DNA of 64,000 nt from VXYL01 sp965199915 (GTDB lineage: Bacteria; Pseudomonadota; Gammaproteobacteria; Pseudomonadales; Azotimanducaceae), in assembly GCA_965199915.1 (NCBI GenBank), contig OZ241348.1, positions 1,798,001-1,862,000 of the forward strand, read 5' to 3'. Under the pieces are notes generated by a model. It worked only from the letters and a program-made list of their open reading frames with translations. It was not told the origin of the DNA and did no database searches. Below, one piece after another: positions 52,453 through 61,495 of the stretch (position 1 is its first letter; every line of letters starts with the position of its first letter). The translations under genes and the position numbers were made by a program.

Positions 52453-52877
52453 CGGTGGACGTCCAGATCGCCTGCAAAGGCGGTGCTCCGCCCGCCGAGA
52501 CCATTGCGGCATGGGCGACCGCGGCGCTGGAAGGCGACGCCCGCGGTCTGTGCGTGCGCGTCGTGGGGCGCAAGGAAAGCGCGACCTTGAACGAGCGATT
52601 TCGCGACCGCCCCGGCCCCACCAACGTGCTTGCGTTCCCGGCCGGCGAGAACGGGCTGCTCGGCGACATAGCCGTGTGCGCGCCGGTGGCGCTGCGCGAG
52701 GCCGCCGACCAACGCAAGCGGACCACAGACCATTTCGCGCACTTGGTGGTACACGGCGTGCTGCATTTGGTGGGCCTCGGCCACGACACGGAAGCCGCGG
52801 CCAGCGCCATGGAGGCCAAGGAGGCGCAAGTGCTTTCGCGTTTGGGCATCGAGAACCCCTACGGAGTATCGGTTTGA
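52449..52877 (+). CDS. ybeY: Endoribonuclease YbeY (rRNA maturation factor)
   Basis: The 142-residue protein carries the zinc motif HLVVHGVLHLVGLGHD (HGxLHLxGxDH form) near its C-terminus, and RPGPTNVLAFPAGE, the second conserved block. YbeY is a single-strand RNase needed for 16S rRNA 3'-end maturation. Start and stop both overlap neighbouring genes (ATGA with ybeZ, TTGA with ybeX), which indicates tight translational coupling. Confidence 0.94.
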   Translation: MTVDVQIACKGGAPPAETIAAWATAALEGDARGLCVRVVGRKESATLNERFRDRPGPTNVLAFPAGENGLLGDIAVCAPVALREAADQRKRTTDHFAHLVVHGVLHLVGLGHDTEAAASAMEAKEAQVLSRLGIENPYGVSV

Positions 52878-53740
52878 ACGAACTGCAAATACAGGACGAG
52901 CGCGGCGACAAGAAGGGCTGGCGCGAGTGGATCGCGGACTTCTTCCCCGCCGAGCCCGCGGATCGCCCGGAACTTCTGCAAATGCTGAAGGACGCGAGCG
53001 AGCGCCAACTCTTCGATGGCGATGTGCTCAACATCATCCACGGCGCTTTGGCCGTGGCCGACATGCGCGCCCGCGACGTGATGATTCCGCGCTCGCAGGT
53101 GGTCACCGTCGCGGTCGACGCCAACGTGCAGGAGTTCCTGCCCACCATCATCGGATCCAAACACTCCCGCTTTCCCGCCGTGGGCGACGACACCGACGAC
53201 GTGAAGGGCATTCTGCACGCCAAAGACATGCTGCCGCTCTTGTTGGCGGACGACTGGGAAGGGTTCAACATCAAGGACTACATCCGGCCCACCAATCTGG
53301 TGCCGGAGAGCAAGCGCTTGCACGACCTGCTGAAGGAGTTCCGCGAAACGCGCAACCACATGGCGGTGGTGATAGACGAATTCGGCGCCGTGGCCGGCGT
53401 GGTGACCATCGAAGACGTGCTCGAACAGATCGTTGGCGACATTGAGGACGAGCACGATGTGGACGACGACAGCTTCATCAAACAGCTCGACGACCACACC
53501 TGCACCGTGAAGGCGACCACGCCCATCGAGGAGTTCAACACCCGCTTCCAAGCAAACCTCGCGGACGAGGAGTTCGACACCGTCGGCGGAGTCGTGTCGA
53601 AGGCGTTCGGCTATCTGCCCAAACGCGACGAGACCATCACCGTGGACAACTTCCACTTTCGCGTGTTGCACGCGGACAGCCGCCGCATCCGCCTGCTGCA
53701 GCTAACCTCGCAGGAACCTTTGGGCGGGGCAGCGGCTTGA
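52874..53740 (+). CDS. ybeX: CorC/YbeX-family CBS-domain protein
   Basis: The best start is TTG at 52874, inside TTGA overlapping the ybeY stop; it gives the normal N-terminus LNELQIQDERGDKKGW. The 288-residue protein has paired CBS domains (residues 70-195; ARDVMIPRSQVVTV, MAVVIDEFGAVAGVVTIEDV) and a CorC/HlyC C-terminal domain (FDTVGGVVSKAFGYLPKRDE). YbeX is linked to magnesium/cobalt handling and ribosome function. An lnt gene often follows in gammaproteobacteria, but here the operon ends at the accessory patch. Confidence 0.93.
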   Translation: MNELQIQDERGDKKGWREWIADFFPAEPADRPELLQMLKDASERQLFDGDVLNIIHGALAVADMRARDVMIPRSQVVTVAVDANVQEFLPTIIGSKHSRFPAVGDDTDDVKGILHAKDMLPLLLADDWEGFNIKDYIRPTNLVPESKRLHDLLKEFRETRNHMAVVIDEFGAVAGVVTIEDVLEQIVGDIEDEHDVDDDSFIKQLDDHTCTVKATTPIEEFNTRFQANLADEEFDTVGGVVSKAFGYLPKRDETITVDNFHFRVLHADSRRIRLLQLTSQEPLGGAAA

Positions 53741-53928
53741 CTATGCATCCTACCCTCAGATTCGGACGCGACGACTTTGGGATGCGCGGCCGGTGATTTG
53801 AAACCCCCAATCGCCTCCACCGCCGAGGCGGAGATCGCCGAAGACGAGGACTTTTGACCATGCCAACCATCGTCACCACGCTGTTTCTGCTTTATTCGCC
53901 ACGCTCGGCGGAAGCATACTGATCTTCT

Positions 53929-54348
53929 ATGGACGCAATCGTTTCGTTCTTGTTGGGCTCTTTCATCTTGCTCGGCACAGGCACACTCATCTGTTTCGTC
54001 CTTTTTCTCTCCCACCGGATCGTCCACGGCGCTCCCAAGCGCACCGACCTGAACGGGGACGAGCCGATGGCCGGCACCACGCCCTACCGGACTCGGGAGA
54101 ATATCGACTACCTATACGGCAAGCAGCGGGGACACTGCGCGGGGTGCGGGAACCACCATCGCGACAAGGACCTCGCGCTTGACCACATCGTGCCCCGCGC
54201 CGCCGGCGGTTCGGACGAGCTCAACAACCTCCAGCTACTTTGCACGGCCTGCAACTCCACGAAGGGAACCGGAACCATGCAAGACCTCCACTACCGCTTG
54301 GCGAAGCAGGAGAAGGAGCGCTTGGAGGCGTTGGGTCTGGAACCGTGA
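53929..54348 (+). CDS. HNH endonuclease with N-terminal membrane segment
   Basis: Residues 1-30 form one hydrophobic helix (VSFLLGSFILLGTGTLICFV). Residues 65-125 are a zinc-type HNH nuclease: CAGCGNHHRDKDLALDHIVP and LQLLCTACNSTKGTGTM, with both CxxC pairs and the DH catalytic pair. Family members nick or cut DNA; a membrane anchor is unusual and suggests either action at the membrane or fusion of a leftover upstream frame to the HNH part. The 190 bases before it contain short hydrophobic frames (MPTIVTTLFLL at 53863) that look like pieces of the same region shifted in frame. DUF4238 follows 29 bases later. Confidence 0.8.
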   Translation: MDAIVSFLLGSFILLGTGTLICFVLFLSHRIVHGAPKRTDLNGDEPMAGTTPYRTRENIDYLYGKQRGHCAGCGNHHRDKDLALDHIVPRAAGGSDELNNLQLLCTACNSTKGTGTMQDLHYRLAKQEKERLEALGLEP

Positions 54349-54975
54349 AACGACCGACTAGCCGAGTGGATTAAGGTATGGCGCTGCATTGGGTGCCTCA
54401 GCACATTCTCCGGGGATTTTCCAACGACGGCAAGACGGTTTGGCAGTACGACAAGACGGGCGAGATCCCGCCCACGAAGGTAGGCATCAAGGGAGCGTTG
54501 GCCCGCAATGATGCGTTTGACATTCCTGTGGAACGGTTGATGACCACCATTGAGAACGCCGCCAAGCCCGCCATTGACGCGCTGCGCAACATGGATCAGC
54601 ACATGCGGATTGACCCGGTGGCGAAACGCATCGTAGCAGTGTATTTGGCCATGTTTTTGTGGCAAAGGTCGCCGGCCGTCCGGGATCGGCTAGTGTCGAA
54701 GGTAAATGAAGCGGTTTTGCACAAACTACTTCGGAAAAAGTGGGAAGAACACGATGATGTGGTTCGGAACGAATTGGAAGCGGCCTCGCCGGCCGTCGTT
54801 CCGAAGGTAGCCAGTGATGTGAACAGCCTGATGTCTGAGCATTGGAGCGCCAACATGTTCGAACGCTGGTTGTTCTACTCAATGTCTTGGGCTGTGCTTC
54901 GCTGTACCGCCCCAGTGGTGACCGTTCCCGACCAAGGATTGATTCGGTTAGGCTCATACGATCTTCACGAACCTA

Positions 54976-56101
54976 AACACAGCGACTTAAATAACGCCGC
55001 ATAAACGCCGAAGCGTGGCGTTGGGATGTTTCCATGCATCAAGACGCGAGGAGACCGCGTCGACCAGTGCTTGCAGATCCTTGAAGTGGAGGTTGTGCGT
55101 GGCGAGTCGCCGGGCCAGTTTCCAGACTCGTTCGATTGGCGCGAGGTGGGGGCTGTAGGGCGGAAGGAACAGCAGTTCGAGAATGTCGGCGCGTTCGTGG
55201 AGGAAGGGCTTGAGGAGCTTGGCGTGGTGGTGGCGGGCGTTGTCCAGCACGACGACGATCTTGCGCCCCGGCGAGCGGCGGCGGAGCAGCAGGCGAAGGA
55301 ACTTCTCGAACTCGACCGCGTTGAACACCGGCGAGAAGGAGTGCGCGAACTTGCCGGTGCGCAGGGCCACCGCGCCGAAGCAGGCGACCGACTCGCGGGT
55401 GGGGGCGTGCCGAAGCACGGGGTCCTTGTCCTCGGGCGGGATCCACATGCGGCAGCGGCTGCCGTGGCGCTGGAAGTGGCACTCGTCCTCGCTCCACAGG
55501 TCAACGTCGTCGCGGATGGCCAGCATGCGAAGTTTTTTTTAAAGGCCTCGGACTGTTCCGCGTCCGCAGCGCCGGCCACCTGCGGGCGCGGCTTGCGGAA
55601 CCTGAACCCCAACTGGTGGAACAGCCGCTGGCACTGTCTGACCCCCAAGCTCACTTCGCATGTTCGCCGCAGGTGCTCCGACAGCAGAGGCCCGTCCCAC
55701 AGGTGGCCGGACAGCCCGAAACTGTCCGGGCGGTCGCGCAGGTCCGCGTCCAGCGCCGCCAGCACGTCCGCCGCCAGCTTCGGCGGACGCCCGCCGCGGG
55801 CGCCGTCGCGCAGCCCATCGAAGCCGTCCCGCTCGTACGCTCGCGCCCAGCGCTGCACCGTTCGCGGGTCCTCGCCAAGCAGCAAAGCCGCCTGCCGGCA
55901 GCTCTGCCCGTTCGCCACAAGCAGGAGTCCGTGCAGGCGATGGTCGTACTTGGACTCGTCGGAGCGGCGAATCTCCTCCTGAATGGCAAGAACCGCTGTC
56001 CGCGAATTCGCGATTTCTATCTTTCTCATCGCCACACTCGTCAAGAGACAGGTCCGGCAACGCTACCACAAATTATGCGGCATTACTTATGTCGTTATGT
56101 T
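54976..56101 (-). mobile_element. IS630-family insertion sequence
   Basis: The element runs from AACACAGCG at 54976 to CGTTATGTT at 56101, with imperfect inverted ends of about 27 bases that share the inner block GCCGCAT. TA at 54974-54975 and 56102-56103 is the duplicated target, as expected for IS630. Deleting the element plus one TA rejoins the DUF4238 reading frame exactly, which fixes the borders. Confidence 0.93.
54987..56029 (-). CDS. IS630-family transposase made by -1 frameshifting
   Basis: The first frame starts at ATG 56029 (MRKIEIANS) and holds two helix-turn-helix parts (SCRQAALLLGEDPRTVQRW). At the run of eight A on the minus strand (55533-55540) it must slip back by one base to join the second frame. 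That frame has the DDE core DLWSEDECHFQ, VVVLDNARHHH and PPYSPHLAPIERVW, and ends at 54987. Without slippage the first frame runs into serine- and arginine-rich nonsense. IS630 relatives are known to use such A-runs for programmed frameshifting, so the split is probably functional. The joined protein is about 347 residues. Confidence 0.85.
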
Positions 56102-56465
56102 TAAAGCCGAGTTCTACTTTCCGCTGAGTTCTAGGAGAGTACTCGTGACGAGCTGGCAAGGCTCACCTCAAAGCTTGATTCAGCTCCTTCCTGTGTCGCC
56201 GGCACACATGCGGGGAATCAACAAGCATGGATTCGCGCGAGCTGGGTGATTCGTGTGTGGACAGAAGCGCGACCAGAAGCTGGCCGCGGTAGTGCAGAAG
56301 ACCCAACATCACTTCCCGACGCTGGAAGCACTGACGCCAACCGGAGGACTTAATCCGACAGCAGCCAAACTGGAACGGACAACCCCGATCGACATTGGTG
56401 CATCGCACCAAGGGCTGATCGTTACCGCCACCATTGGAGACAGTCACCCTTCCCGATTGCGGTGA

Positions 56466-56735
56466 CAAGTGATCTGCCAGATCACAAAGTGCCGGCGCGC
56501 TTTTGCGAGTGGTGTGGAGCGATTGAACGGAAGAACCTCAATGGACACATCGAGTTCGACGACATGGAGCTACAACGCACCCGGGCACAACCGCCTTGGA
56601 AAAATTGGTGGCAATCATTCGTCATAGTAGATGCAGGCGACCGCGTCAAGGCCCGCAGTGTTGCGCCATCCGCGTCGCCAACTGGCGGCGAGAAGGCCCA
56701 AAAGCTGCCACCAGAACGACAGGAGCAGCAGCATT
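56466..56735. other. Short stretch with no recognised gene
   Basis: A 91-codon frame opens at 56462 (TSDLPDHKVPARFCEWCGAI) but matches no family I know and may be non-coding. The stretch joins the broken DUF4238 gene to a decayed antitoxin. Confidence 0.35.
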
Positions 56736-56845
56736 GAATGCTCCATCAGCACGGCCAAGCCGTCCCTATCGGAACTGGTTGCCGCAGCGGCGCGGCGAGC
56801 GGGTGGTCATCACCAAGCGGGGGAACCTGCGTGGAACCGTTTGTC
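56736..56845 (+). pseudogene. Decayed Phd/YefM-type antitoxin fragment
   Basis: One frame reads SISTAKPSLSELVAAAAR, like the first helix of Phd antitoxins. About 55 bases in, another frame continues with RGERVVITKRGNLRG, the beta-strand region that follows in Phd. A frameshift near 56795 separates them. No toxin gene is left nearby. Confidence 0.55.
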
Positions 56846-56875
56846 CACAAACGAGTCAAGTTTGCGACAGGCACA

Positions 56876-56917
56876 GAGTTTGCGAGGCAAACTCGAACGC
56901 GCCCGGCAGGGCGCGCC
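56876..56917 (+). repeat. 42-bp bipartite palindromic repeat, copy 4
   Basis: It matches copy 1 at 28454-28495 with a few changes in the loops. It lies 54 bases past the stop codon of the TonB receptor, and relative to that gene it has the same orientation as the copies that follow the alpha-E genes. Confidence 0.85.
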
Positions 56918-56971
56918 TAGGGTTGCGTATGGGCGTGTTGCAGCGCGTCGGGACACCGTCGCCCAAACGCC

Positions 56972-59800
56972 CTACCACAAGAACCGCGCCTTCACATAGT
57001 ATTGTCCGCCGCTCAAGCCGAACGGCGCGGTGGTGGGGTAGCGCGAACCCACCACGGTGGCGTAGCGGTGCTCGTCCGGGAAGTTGTCGAACACGTTGGC
57101 CGCGCCGCCAATCAGCTCCCAGCTCTCGTTGATCGCGTAGCTTCCTTCCACGTCCAAGGTGACTTCCGCGCCCGGTTCGATCCAGCGCGAGCCGTCGTCC
57201 GCGTGCGCCTCGCCATAGGGGCCGTGGAAGTTCACCCGCGCCAGCAGGCTGGCCCGCGCGCGGTTGTGTTGGAAGCTCAGATTGCCCTTCCACTTCGGCA
57301 GGTTCTCTTCCAGTTGGCGCAAGCGCGTGGCGCCGAGCGCGCCTGCGCGCGTTACTTCGGTGTCCGTGTAGTTGACCGCGAGCGACAGCGTGTTGGCGGC
57401 CGTGCCGAAATACAGCGGCCAAGAGACAACCACGTCAAGGCCGCGGGTTTCGGTGTCGAAGTCGTTGCTGAAGAACGCCACCGAGGCGAGATCCTCGGCG
57501 CCGGCGAAGTCCGCGGCGCGCAAGACGCCGGCGGCGTCCAAAGCGTTCAGAATCTGCGCGGTAATCCCGTCGTCCGCGTTCACCGCGCCATCGCCGTTGG
57601 CGTCTTGGACAATGCCCATGTCCGCAAGGGCAAGACCGTTGTGCGCGCCGGCGCGCACCAACAAGCCGCGGAAATCCTGCTGCTCGGAGATGGCGATGCG
57701 GTCCGCCACGCGGATGTGGAAGAAGTCCATGGTCACGTCCGCAGCGCCGATGGCGAACGCCGCGCCGACGGAGAAGTTGCGCGCCTGCTCGGCATCGAGG
57801 GTGAACACGCCGCCGAGTTCGTTGTTCACGAATTGGCCGGCCGCGCTGCTGAGCGGCAGGGTGGCTTCTTCCTTGATGATGTCGCCGGCGAACGCGGTGC
57901 TCACGTTCGTCACGTTCGCCTGCCCGCTCGTTGGCGCGCGAAAACCGGTGGAGAACGTGGTGCGGAAACTCACGCGGTCGTTCAGCCACCAGGCGCCGCC
58001 GATCTTGTAGTTGAAGGTGCCGCCGAACGTGCTGTAGTCCTCCCAGCGGATCGCCACCTGCGCCGTTAGCGTGGCGGTCAGGTCGGCTTCGAGCTCGGCG
58101 TAGGCAGCGGTGTTGTCCTCGGTGTTGGACGAACCCACGGTGAAGCCTCCGAAACCGTTGGAACTCGACGCGAAGCCTTGGCCGCGCGGATACGCCGGCG
58201 AGGGCAGCGTGAGCGGGCCGCGCTGCCGGGAGGGCAGATCGCCGGCCATGATGTCGAAGCGCTCGCGGCGCCACTCGAACCCCGCCGCCGCGTGCAGATC
58301 CGATGCGAACGCGGTTACCGGAATCTCGTAGGTGAAATCCACGTTGACGTTGCTGTCGACTTGCTCGTAGGCGCCGGGCCGGAACGCGGTGGGGGTGTTC
58401 GGCCCCAAGCTGGGATTCACGGTGTTCTTGATGAAGTAGTCGATTTTGTTGTAGCCGTAGGCGTAGCTGACGTCGAAGCCAAGGCCGCCGCCGATGTCCA
58501 AATCGCCGCGCAGCCCGACCACCAGCGACCGGTCCGTGCTGTCGCCGCCGAAACGGGGCACGAAGCCGCCGGGAAACAACTCCAAGAACGTGAAGCAGTT
58601 GGCGTCCCGCCGGATTTCCTCCAGCATCGTTTGATCCGGGAGCAAACCACCGCCGGCGGTGACGGGAATGCCCGCCGGACAGTCGCCGCGCGTGTCGCCG
58701 GACAGGTCGCCGACGCGCACGGACACCACCGGCGACGGCACCGCTTCGCCGGTGATGGCGTCGCGGGCGGCGCCGTCTGCGTCCACCACCACCGCGTTGC
58801 CGTTTGCGGGATTGACCCTTGGCCCGTCGTAGATGCGCCGGTTGTCGCGGCCGGTGGGATGGCGGAAGAAGAAGCCCCCTTCCACGGTGCGCGCCGCGTG
58901 ATTGCCGAACGCGTAGGCCGTCGTGCCGCCCGCGAAGTCGTAGGCGGCGTTGACGAAGAGCTTGGTGGCGTCGTCGATGCGCGGCTGCCCCCAGATCTGC
59001 GTGACGTCGGTGGTGATGCCGTTGACGCGCAGATCCGCCACTTCCGAGAAACCCGCCGCGAGCAGCTCGGCGGCGTCGGCGCGTTGCACGGAGCGAATCG
59101 TGTCGTCCGTCTCGCCGTGTTCCGCCGACACGTTGACGAAGCCGGTTGCGCCAAGCGGCAAGCCGAAGTTGACTGCCAGCAGGTGGTTGCCGCCGTCGCC
59201 GGTGTAGGTGGCGCCGGTCTTCACTTCCACCGTGCCGCCCTGCCGGTCGTCCTTCAGCACGAAGTTGATGACGCCGGCGATGGCGTCCGAGCCGTACTGC
59301 GAGGCGGCACCGTCGCGCAACACCTCCACCTGCTTGAGCCCCAAGGTGGGAAACACGCCCACGTCCGGGCCGTGCGCGCCGTCGGCGATGCCGCCGCCGA
59401 GGAACGTGATCACCGCGGCGCGATGACGGCGCTTGCCGTTCAACAAGACCAGCGTTTGATCCGGCGACAAGCCCCGCAGATTCGCCGGCCGCACCACCGT
59501 GCCGCCATCCGAGATGGGTTGCGTGTTGACGTTGTACGACGGCACCGCGATGCGCAGCATGTCGGAGATGTCGGAAGTGGCCTGGTCGGCGAGATCGCTG
59601 GTGCCCAAGGTGTCCACCGGCGCCGGCGTGGTCGCCGCCGAGCGCGCGGCGCGGCGCGAACCGATGGTGACGACCTCCTCGATGACGCCCTCGTACGCGT
59701 CGCGGCCGGCGTCCTGGGCATCGGCCCCGAACGCCGGCGCCGCGAACAGCCCCGACAGCGTGAGCGTTCCACCCAAGACCACTGCGTTCGTCGATGTCAT
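56972..59800 (-). CDS. TonB-dependent outer-membrane receptor
   Basis: ATG 59800 follows GGAGGGAAG; the open frame upstream to 59836 is not used. The 942-residue protein has a signal peptide (cut after AAPAFG near residue 25), a TonB-box-like EEVVTIGSR, a plug domain with LRGLSPDQTLVLLNGKRR and VEVLRDGAASQYGSDAIAGV, and a beta barrel. Its last residue is tryptophan in KARFLW, as needed for barrel assembly. It imports a bulky ligand such as a siderophore, vitamin, glycan or peptide using TonB energy. No transporter or regulator gene adjoins it to name the substrate. Confidence 0.94.
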   Translation of the reverse strand: MTSTNAVVLGGTLTLSGLFAAPAFGADAQDAGRDAYEGVIEEVVTIGSRRAARSAATTPAPVDTLGTSDLADQATSDISDMLRIAVPSYNVNTQPISDGGTVVRPANLRGLSPDQTLVLLNGKRRHRAAVITFLGGGIADGAHGPDVGVFPTLGLKQVEVLRDGAASQYGSDAIAGVINFVLKDDRQGGTVEVKTGATYTGDGGNHLLAVNFGLPLGATGFVNVSAEHGETDDTIRSVQRADAAELLAAGFSEVADLRVNGITTDVTQIWGQPRIDDATKLFVNAAYDFAGGTTAYAFGNHAARTVEGGFFFRHPTGRDNRRIYDGPRVNPANGNAVVVDADGAARDAITGEAVPSPVVSVRVGDLSGDTRGDCPAGIPVTAGGGLLPDQTMLEEIRRDANCFTFLELFPGGFVPRFGGDSTDRSLVVGLRGDLDIGGGLGFDVSYAYGYNKIDYFIKNTVNPSLGPNTPTAFRPGAYEQVDSNVNVDFTYEIPVTAFASDLHAAAGFEWRRERFDIMAGDLPSRQRGPLTLPSPAYPRGQGFASSSNGFGGFTVGSSNTEDNTAAYAELEADLTATLTAQVAIRWEDYSTFGGTFNYKIGGAWWLNDRVSFRTTFSTGFRAPTSGQANVTNVSTAFAGDIIKEEATLPLSSAAGQFVNNELGGVFTLDAEQARNFSVGAAFAIGAADVTMDFFHIRVADRIAISEQQDFRGLLVRAGAHNGLALADMGIVQDANGDGAVNADDGITAQILNALDAAGVLRAADFAGAEDLASVAFFSNDFDTETRGLDVVVSWPLYFGTAANTLSLAVNYTDTEVTRAGALGATRLRQLEENLPKWKGNLSFQHNRARASLLARVNFHGPYGEAHADDGSRWIEPGAEVTLDVEGSYAINESWELIGGAANVFDNFPDEHRYATVVGSRYPTTAPFGLSGGQYYVKARFLW

Positions 59801-60263
59801 CTTCCCTCCAGCAAGTCTTCCAAGATGCGCAGCCACGCGCCCGCGGTGCCAACTTCAAGGCCGGCAAGCGGGGCGCCCATCAAGCCCTTCGGAGTCTGCT
59901 TCGTTCACAAAGGCACAAGATGTGCAGCGCCGCTCTTTCTCAATGTGGCATATGTTGTACTGCTGTGTGTATTGCACCTTTGACTTGCGACCAGACGAAT
60001 TTGCTGCGATATTATCACCAAATGTGGGGCCCCAACTTGGATGCCGTGCTTGGCAAGACCTGTGCGGCCGGTGCGCTGTGCTCGCGCCGAACAACACTTG
60101 CAGCATGCCGACCGAGGAATTCAGTGGCGGATGACGAGTGTCGCCGGAGTGGCGGCGGGAAGGTTGCTATGCAGTCGTTACGGCAGCTCCGCGGGTTCGC
60201 ACCTAATCGGAAAGCTCACGCCAAGCAGAAGCTGGGCGAAGCAAAGAACCAAAGGAGGACTCC
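59801..60263. other. Intergenic stretch of about 460 bases
   Basis: It holds the divergent starts of the TonB receptor and the two-gene membrane module, so promoters for both are expected, but none is clear enough to place. A cysteine-rich 63-codon frame (59943-60134, MWHMLYCCVYCTFDLRPDEF) opens here; it has no known family or strong ribosome binding site. The stretch is more AT-rich than its surroundings. Confidence 0.4.
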
Positions 60264-60821
60264 GTGGGCCTTTTGATCGTGGCGGTCGTTGGCTTGTTGC
60301 TCTTTGTCATGATTTGGATGACATGCAACTTGCTGTGGGTTCAGAAAGACCGCATCAAAAATGACGAGGAAGTTGCAAAAAACACGTTCTTGGAGATGTT
60401 GGACGCGGCCGAGAGAGAATTGCTCGTAAAGGACGATGGGGATGCCTCGTCGTCGTTGTATTTTGACGACAGCATCGCGCAGCGAGTTGCGTCCCGCCTT
60501 GAGGCCAACGAGAAGCTCGTCATTCGCATGTTGTTCAACCGCCGAGATGCCAACAACCGCATGGCGGTCCTGCAGAAAGAGGAGAAATACCGGGACAGGT
60601 CGCGGTTGGACATACGCTATGCGGCTGCGCGACCAACCCGGGACGTGCATTGCAAAATCGCCGATGGCGGCAAGCGTGGGTGCCTGTCCGTTCACGAGGA
60701 GGGCGCAACGGAACGGGAACTGGAGAAGTTCGACTGTGCCGTGTCGCGGCTGGGCCGCAACATTGTCTTCCGAACGCACATCAACCGCTTCCACGAACAG
60801 TTCGCGCAAGCCATGCGATGA
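60264..60821 (+). CDS. Membrane-anchored protein of unknown function, first of a pair
   Basis: GTG 60264 follows a strong AGGAGG six bases upstream. Residues 1-25 are one membrane helix (GLLIVAVVGLLLFVMIWMT) and the other 160 residues a charged soluble domain. The latter has SIAQRVASRLEANEKLVIRM, IRYAAARPTRDVHCKIADGG and CAVSRLGRNIVFRTHINRFH. The HxK in DVHCKIADGG and the order of strands recall half of a phospholipase D-like fold, but this is weak. The stop overlaps the next gene by four bases. Codon use is less GC-biased than in the core genes, suggesting transfer. Function unknown. Confidence 0.72.
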   Translation: MGLLIVAVVGLLLFVMIWMTCNLLWVQKDRIKNDEEVAKNTFLEMLDAAERELLVKDDGDASSSLYFDDSIAQRVASRLEANEKLVIRMLFNRRDANNRMAVLQKEEKYRDRSRLDIRYAAARPTRDVHCKIADGGKRGCLSVHEEGATERELEKFDCAVSRLGRNIVFRTHINRFHEQFAQAMR

Positions 60822-61174
60822 ATGCCGGAGACCTCCCTCCCACGCAACTCTACGCATCTTTGGCATTCGCCCTGTCGGTGGCGACGCTGTGGATGAGTCA
60901 GTTGCAGGACGACAAGTGGCGGGCGCTCATCAATAAGACCCGCAAGATCCGCACCGTCATCAATTTGGGGATCAGTGCGATACTGACGCTACCCATGCTG
61001 CATTTGTTGGTGGTCCTAATCGGCTCCACGACGCCAGCGTGCCATCAGATCGCACATGGTCTTACGCTCGTACTCTGCATGGTTGCCATCATTGTACTGT
61101 GGATGCGGATCATCGCCGCAAGACCCACGATTGGAGACGATGCGGCAGCGCAGGGCGCGGATGACCAAGGATGA
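60818..61174 (+). CDS. Small multi-spanning membrane protein, second of a pair
   Basis: ATG 60818 overlaps the stop of the previous gene (ATGA), so the two are made together. The 118-residue protein has three or four membrane helices (TQLYASLAFALSVATLW, VINLGISAILTLPMLHLLVV, IAHGLTLVLCMVAIIVLW). From about residue 97 its C-terminal tail is encoded by a sequence that is repeated at 62803, so the natural end of the protein may have been replaced. No family is recognised. Confidence 0.68.
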   Translation: MNAGDLPPTQLYASLAFALSVATLWMSQLQDDKWRALINKTRKIRTVINLGISAILTLPMLHLLVVLIGSTTPACHQIAHGLTLVLCMVAIIVLWMRIIAARPTIGDDAAAQGADDQG

Positions 61175-61490
61175 AAATCCACGTCCCGTAGGCTGACCAC
61201 GCGCCAATAGCCGCCGCGAAACCACGTAGCGCAGTTTGAAGCGCCGTCGAGCCCGCCAAGAGTGGCAATTCGCCACGGTGCTGCCGCGCCGATGCGTGGC
61301 TGGCAGCGCTTTGGTGGGTGTTGCTGGTGGCCCGCGGCTTGCTGCCGGCATTGTTCGCCATCACCATGGGGCGCTTCGTCGGCGCGGTGCAGGCGCAGGA
61401 GAACCTCGCCATGCTGCTTGCTTGGAGTTCTTGGCCGGCCTCGCGTGCGCTGCCGTGCTGGCTGCCTACGCATGGTGGGCTAAGTACCCC
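61108..61490 (+). pseudogene. Decayed duplicate of the 5' region and start of the ABC exporter gene
   Basis: From 61108 the sequence follows that starting at 62803: first about 125 bases of leader, then the start of the exporter (RARQEWQFATVLPR). The ATG is lost (CAGTTTGAAG in place of CATGTTGAAG), the frame is shifted near 61288, and after NLAMLLA near 61410 about 270 bases are missing before the match resumes (LAGLACA..). The copy ends near 61490, where a DUF4268 gene begins on the other strand. Confidence 0.85.
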
Positions 61491-61495
61491 TCGCC

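Larger units (their letters stand above)
54378..56465 (+). pseudogene. DUF4238 protein gene, split by IS630 and by an in-frame stop
   Basis: The 5' part codes for ALHWVPQHILRGFSNDGKTV, a typical DUF4238 start, and continues to LGSYDLHEP at 54975. There an IS630 element interrupts it. Removing the element and one TA restores the frame across the junction as HEPKAEFYFPLSSRRVLVTS on to 56249. At that point TGA follows FARAG, but the same frame goes on with FVCGQKRDQKLAAVVQKTQ to 56465, so an earlier CGA arginine codon probably mutated. DUF4238 proteins are of unknown function and often lie in defence-rich regions. The gene is now inactive. Confidence 0.8.

Noticed and set aside
54350..54420. tRNA-like text around CCGAGTGGATTAAGG
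   Set aside because: It resembles the D-arm of a serine or leucine tRNA, but no acceptor stem or T-arm can be built and the bases are the start of the DUF4238 gene.
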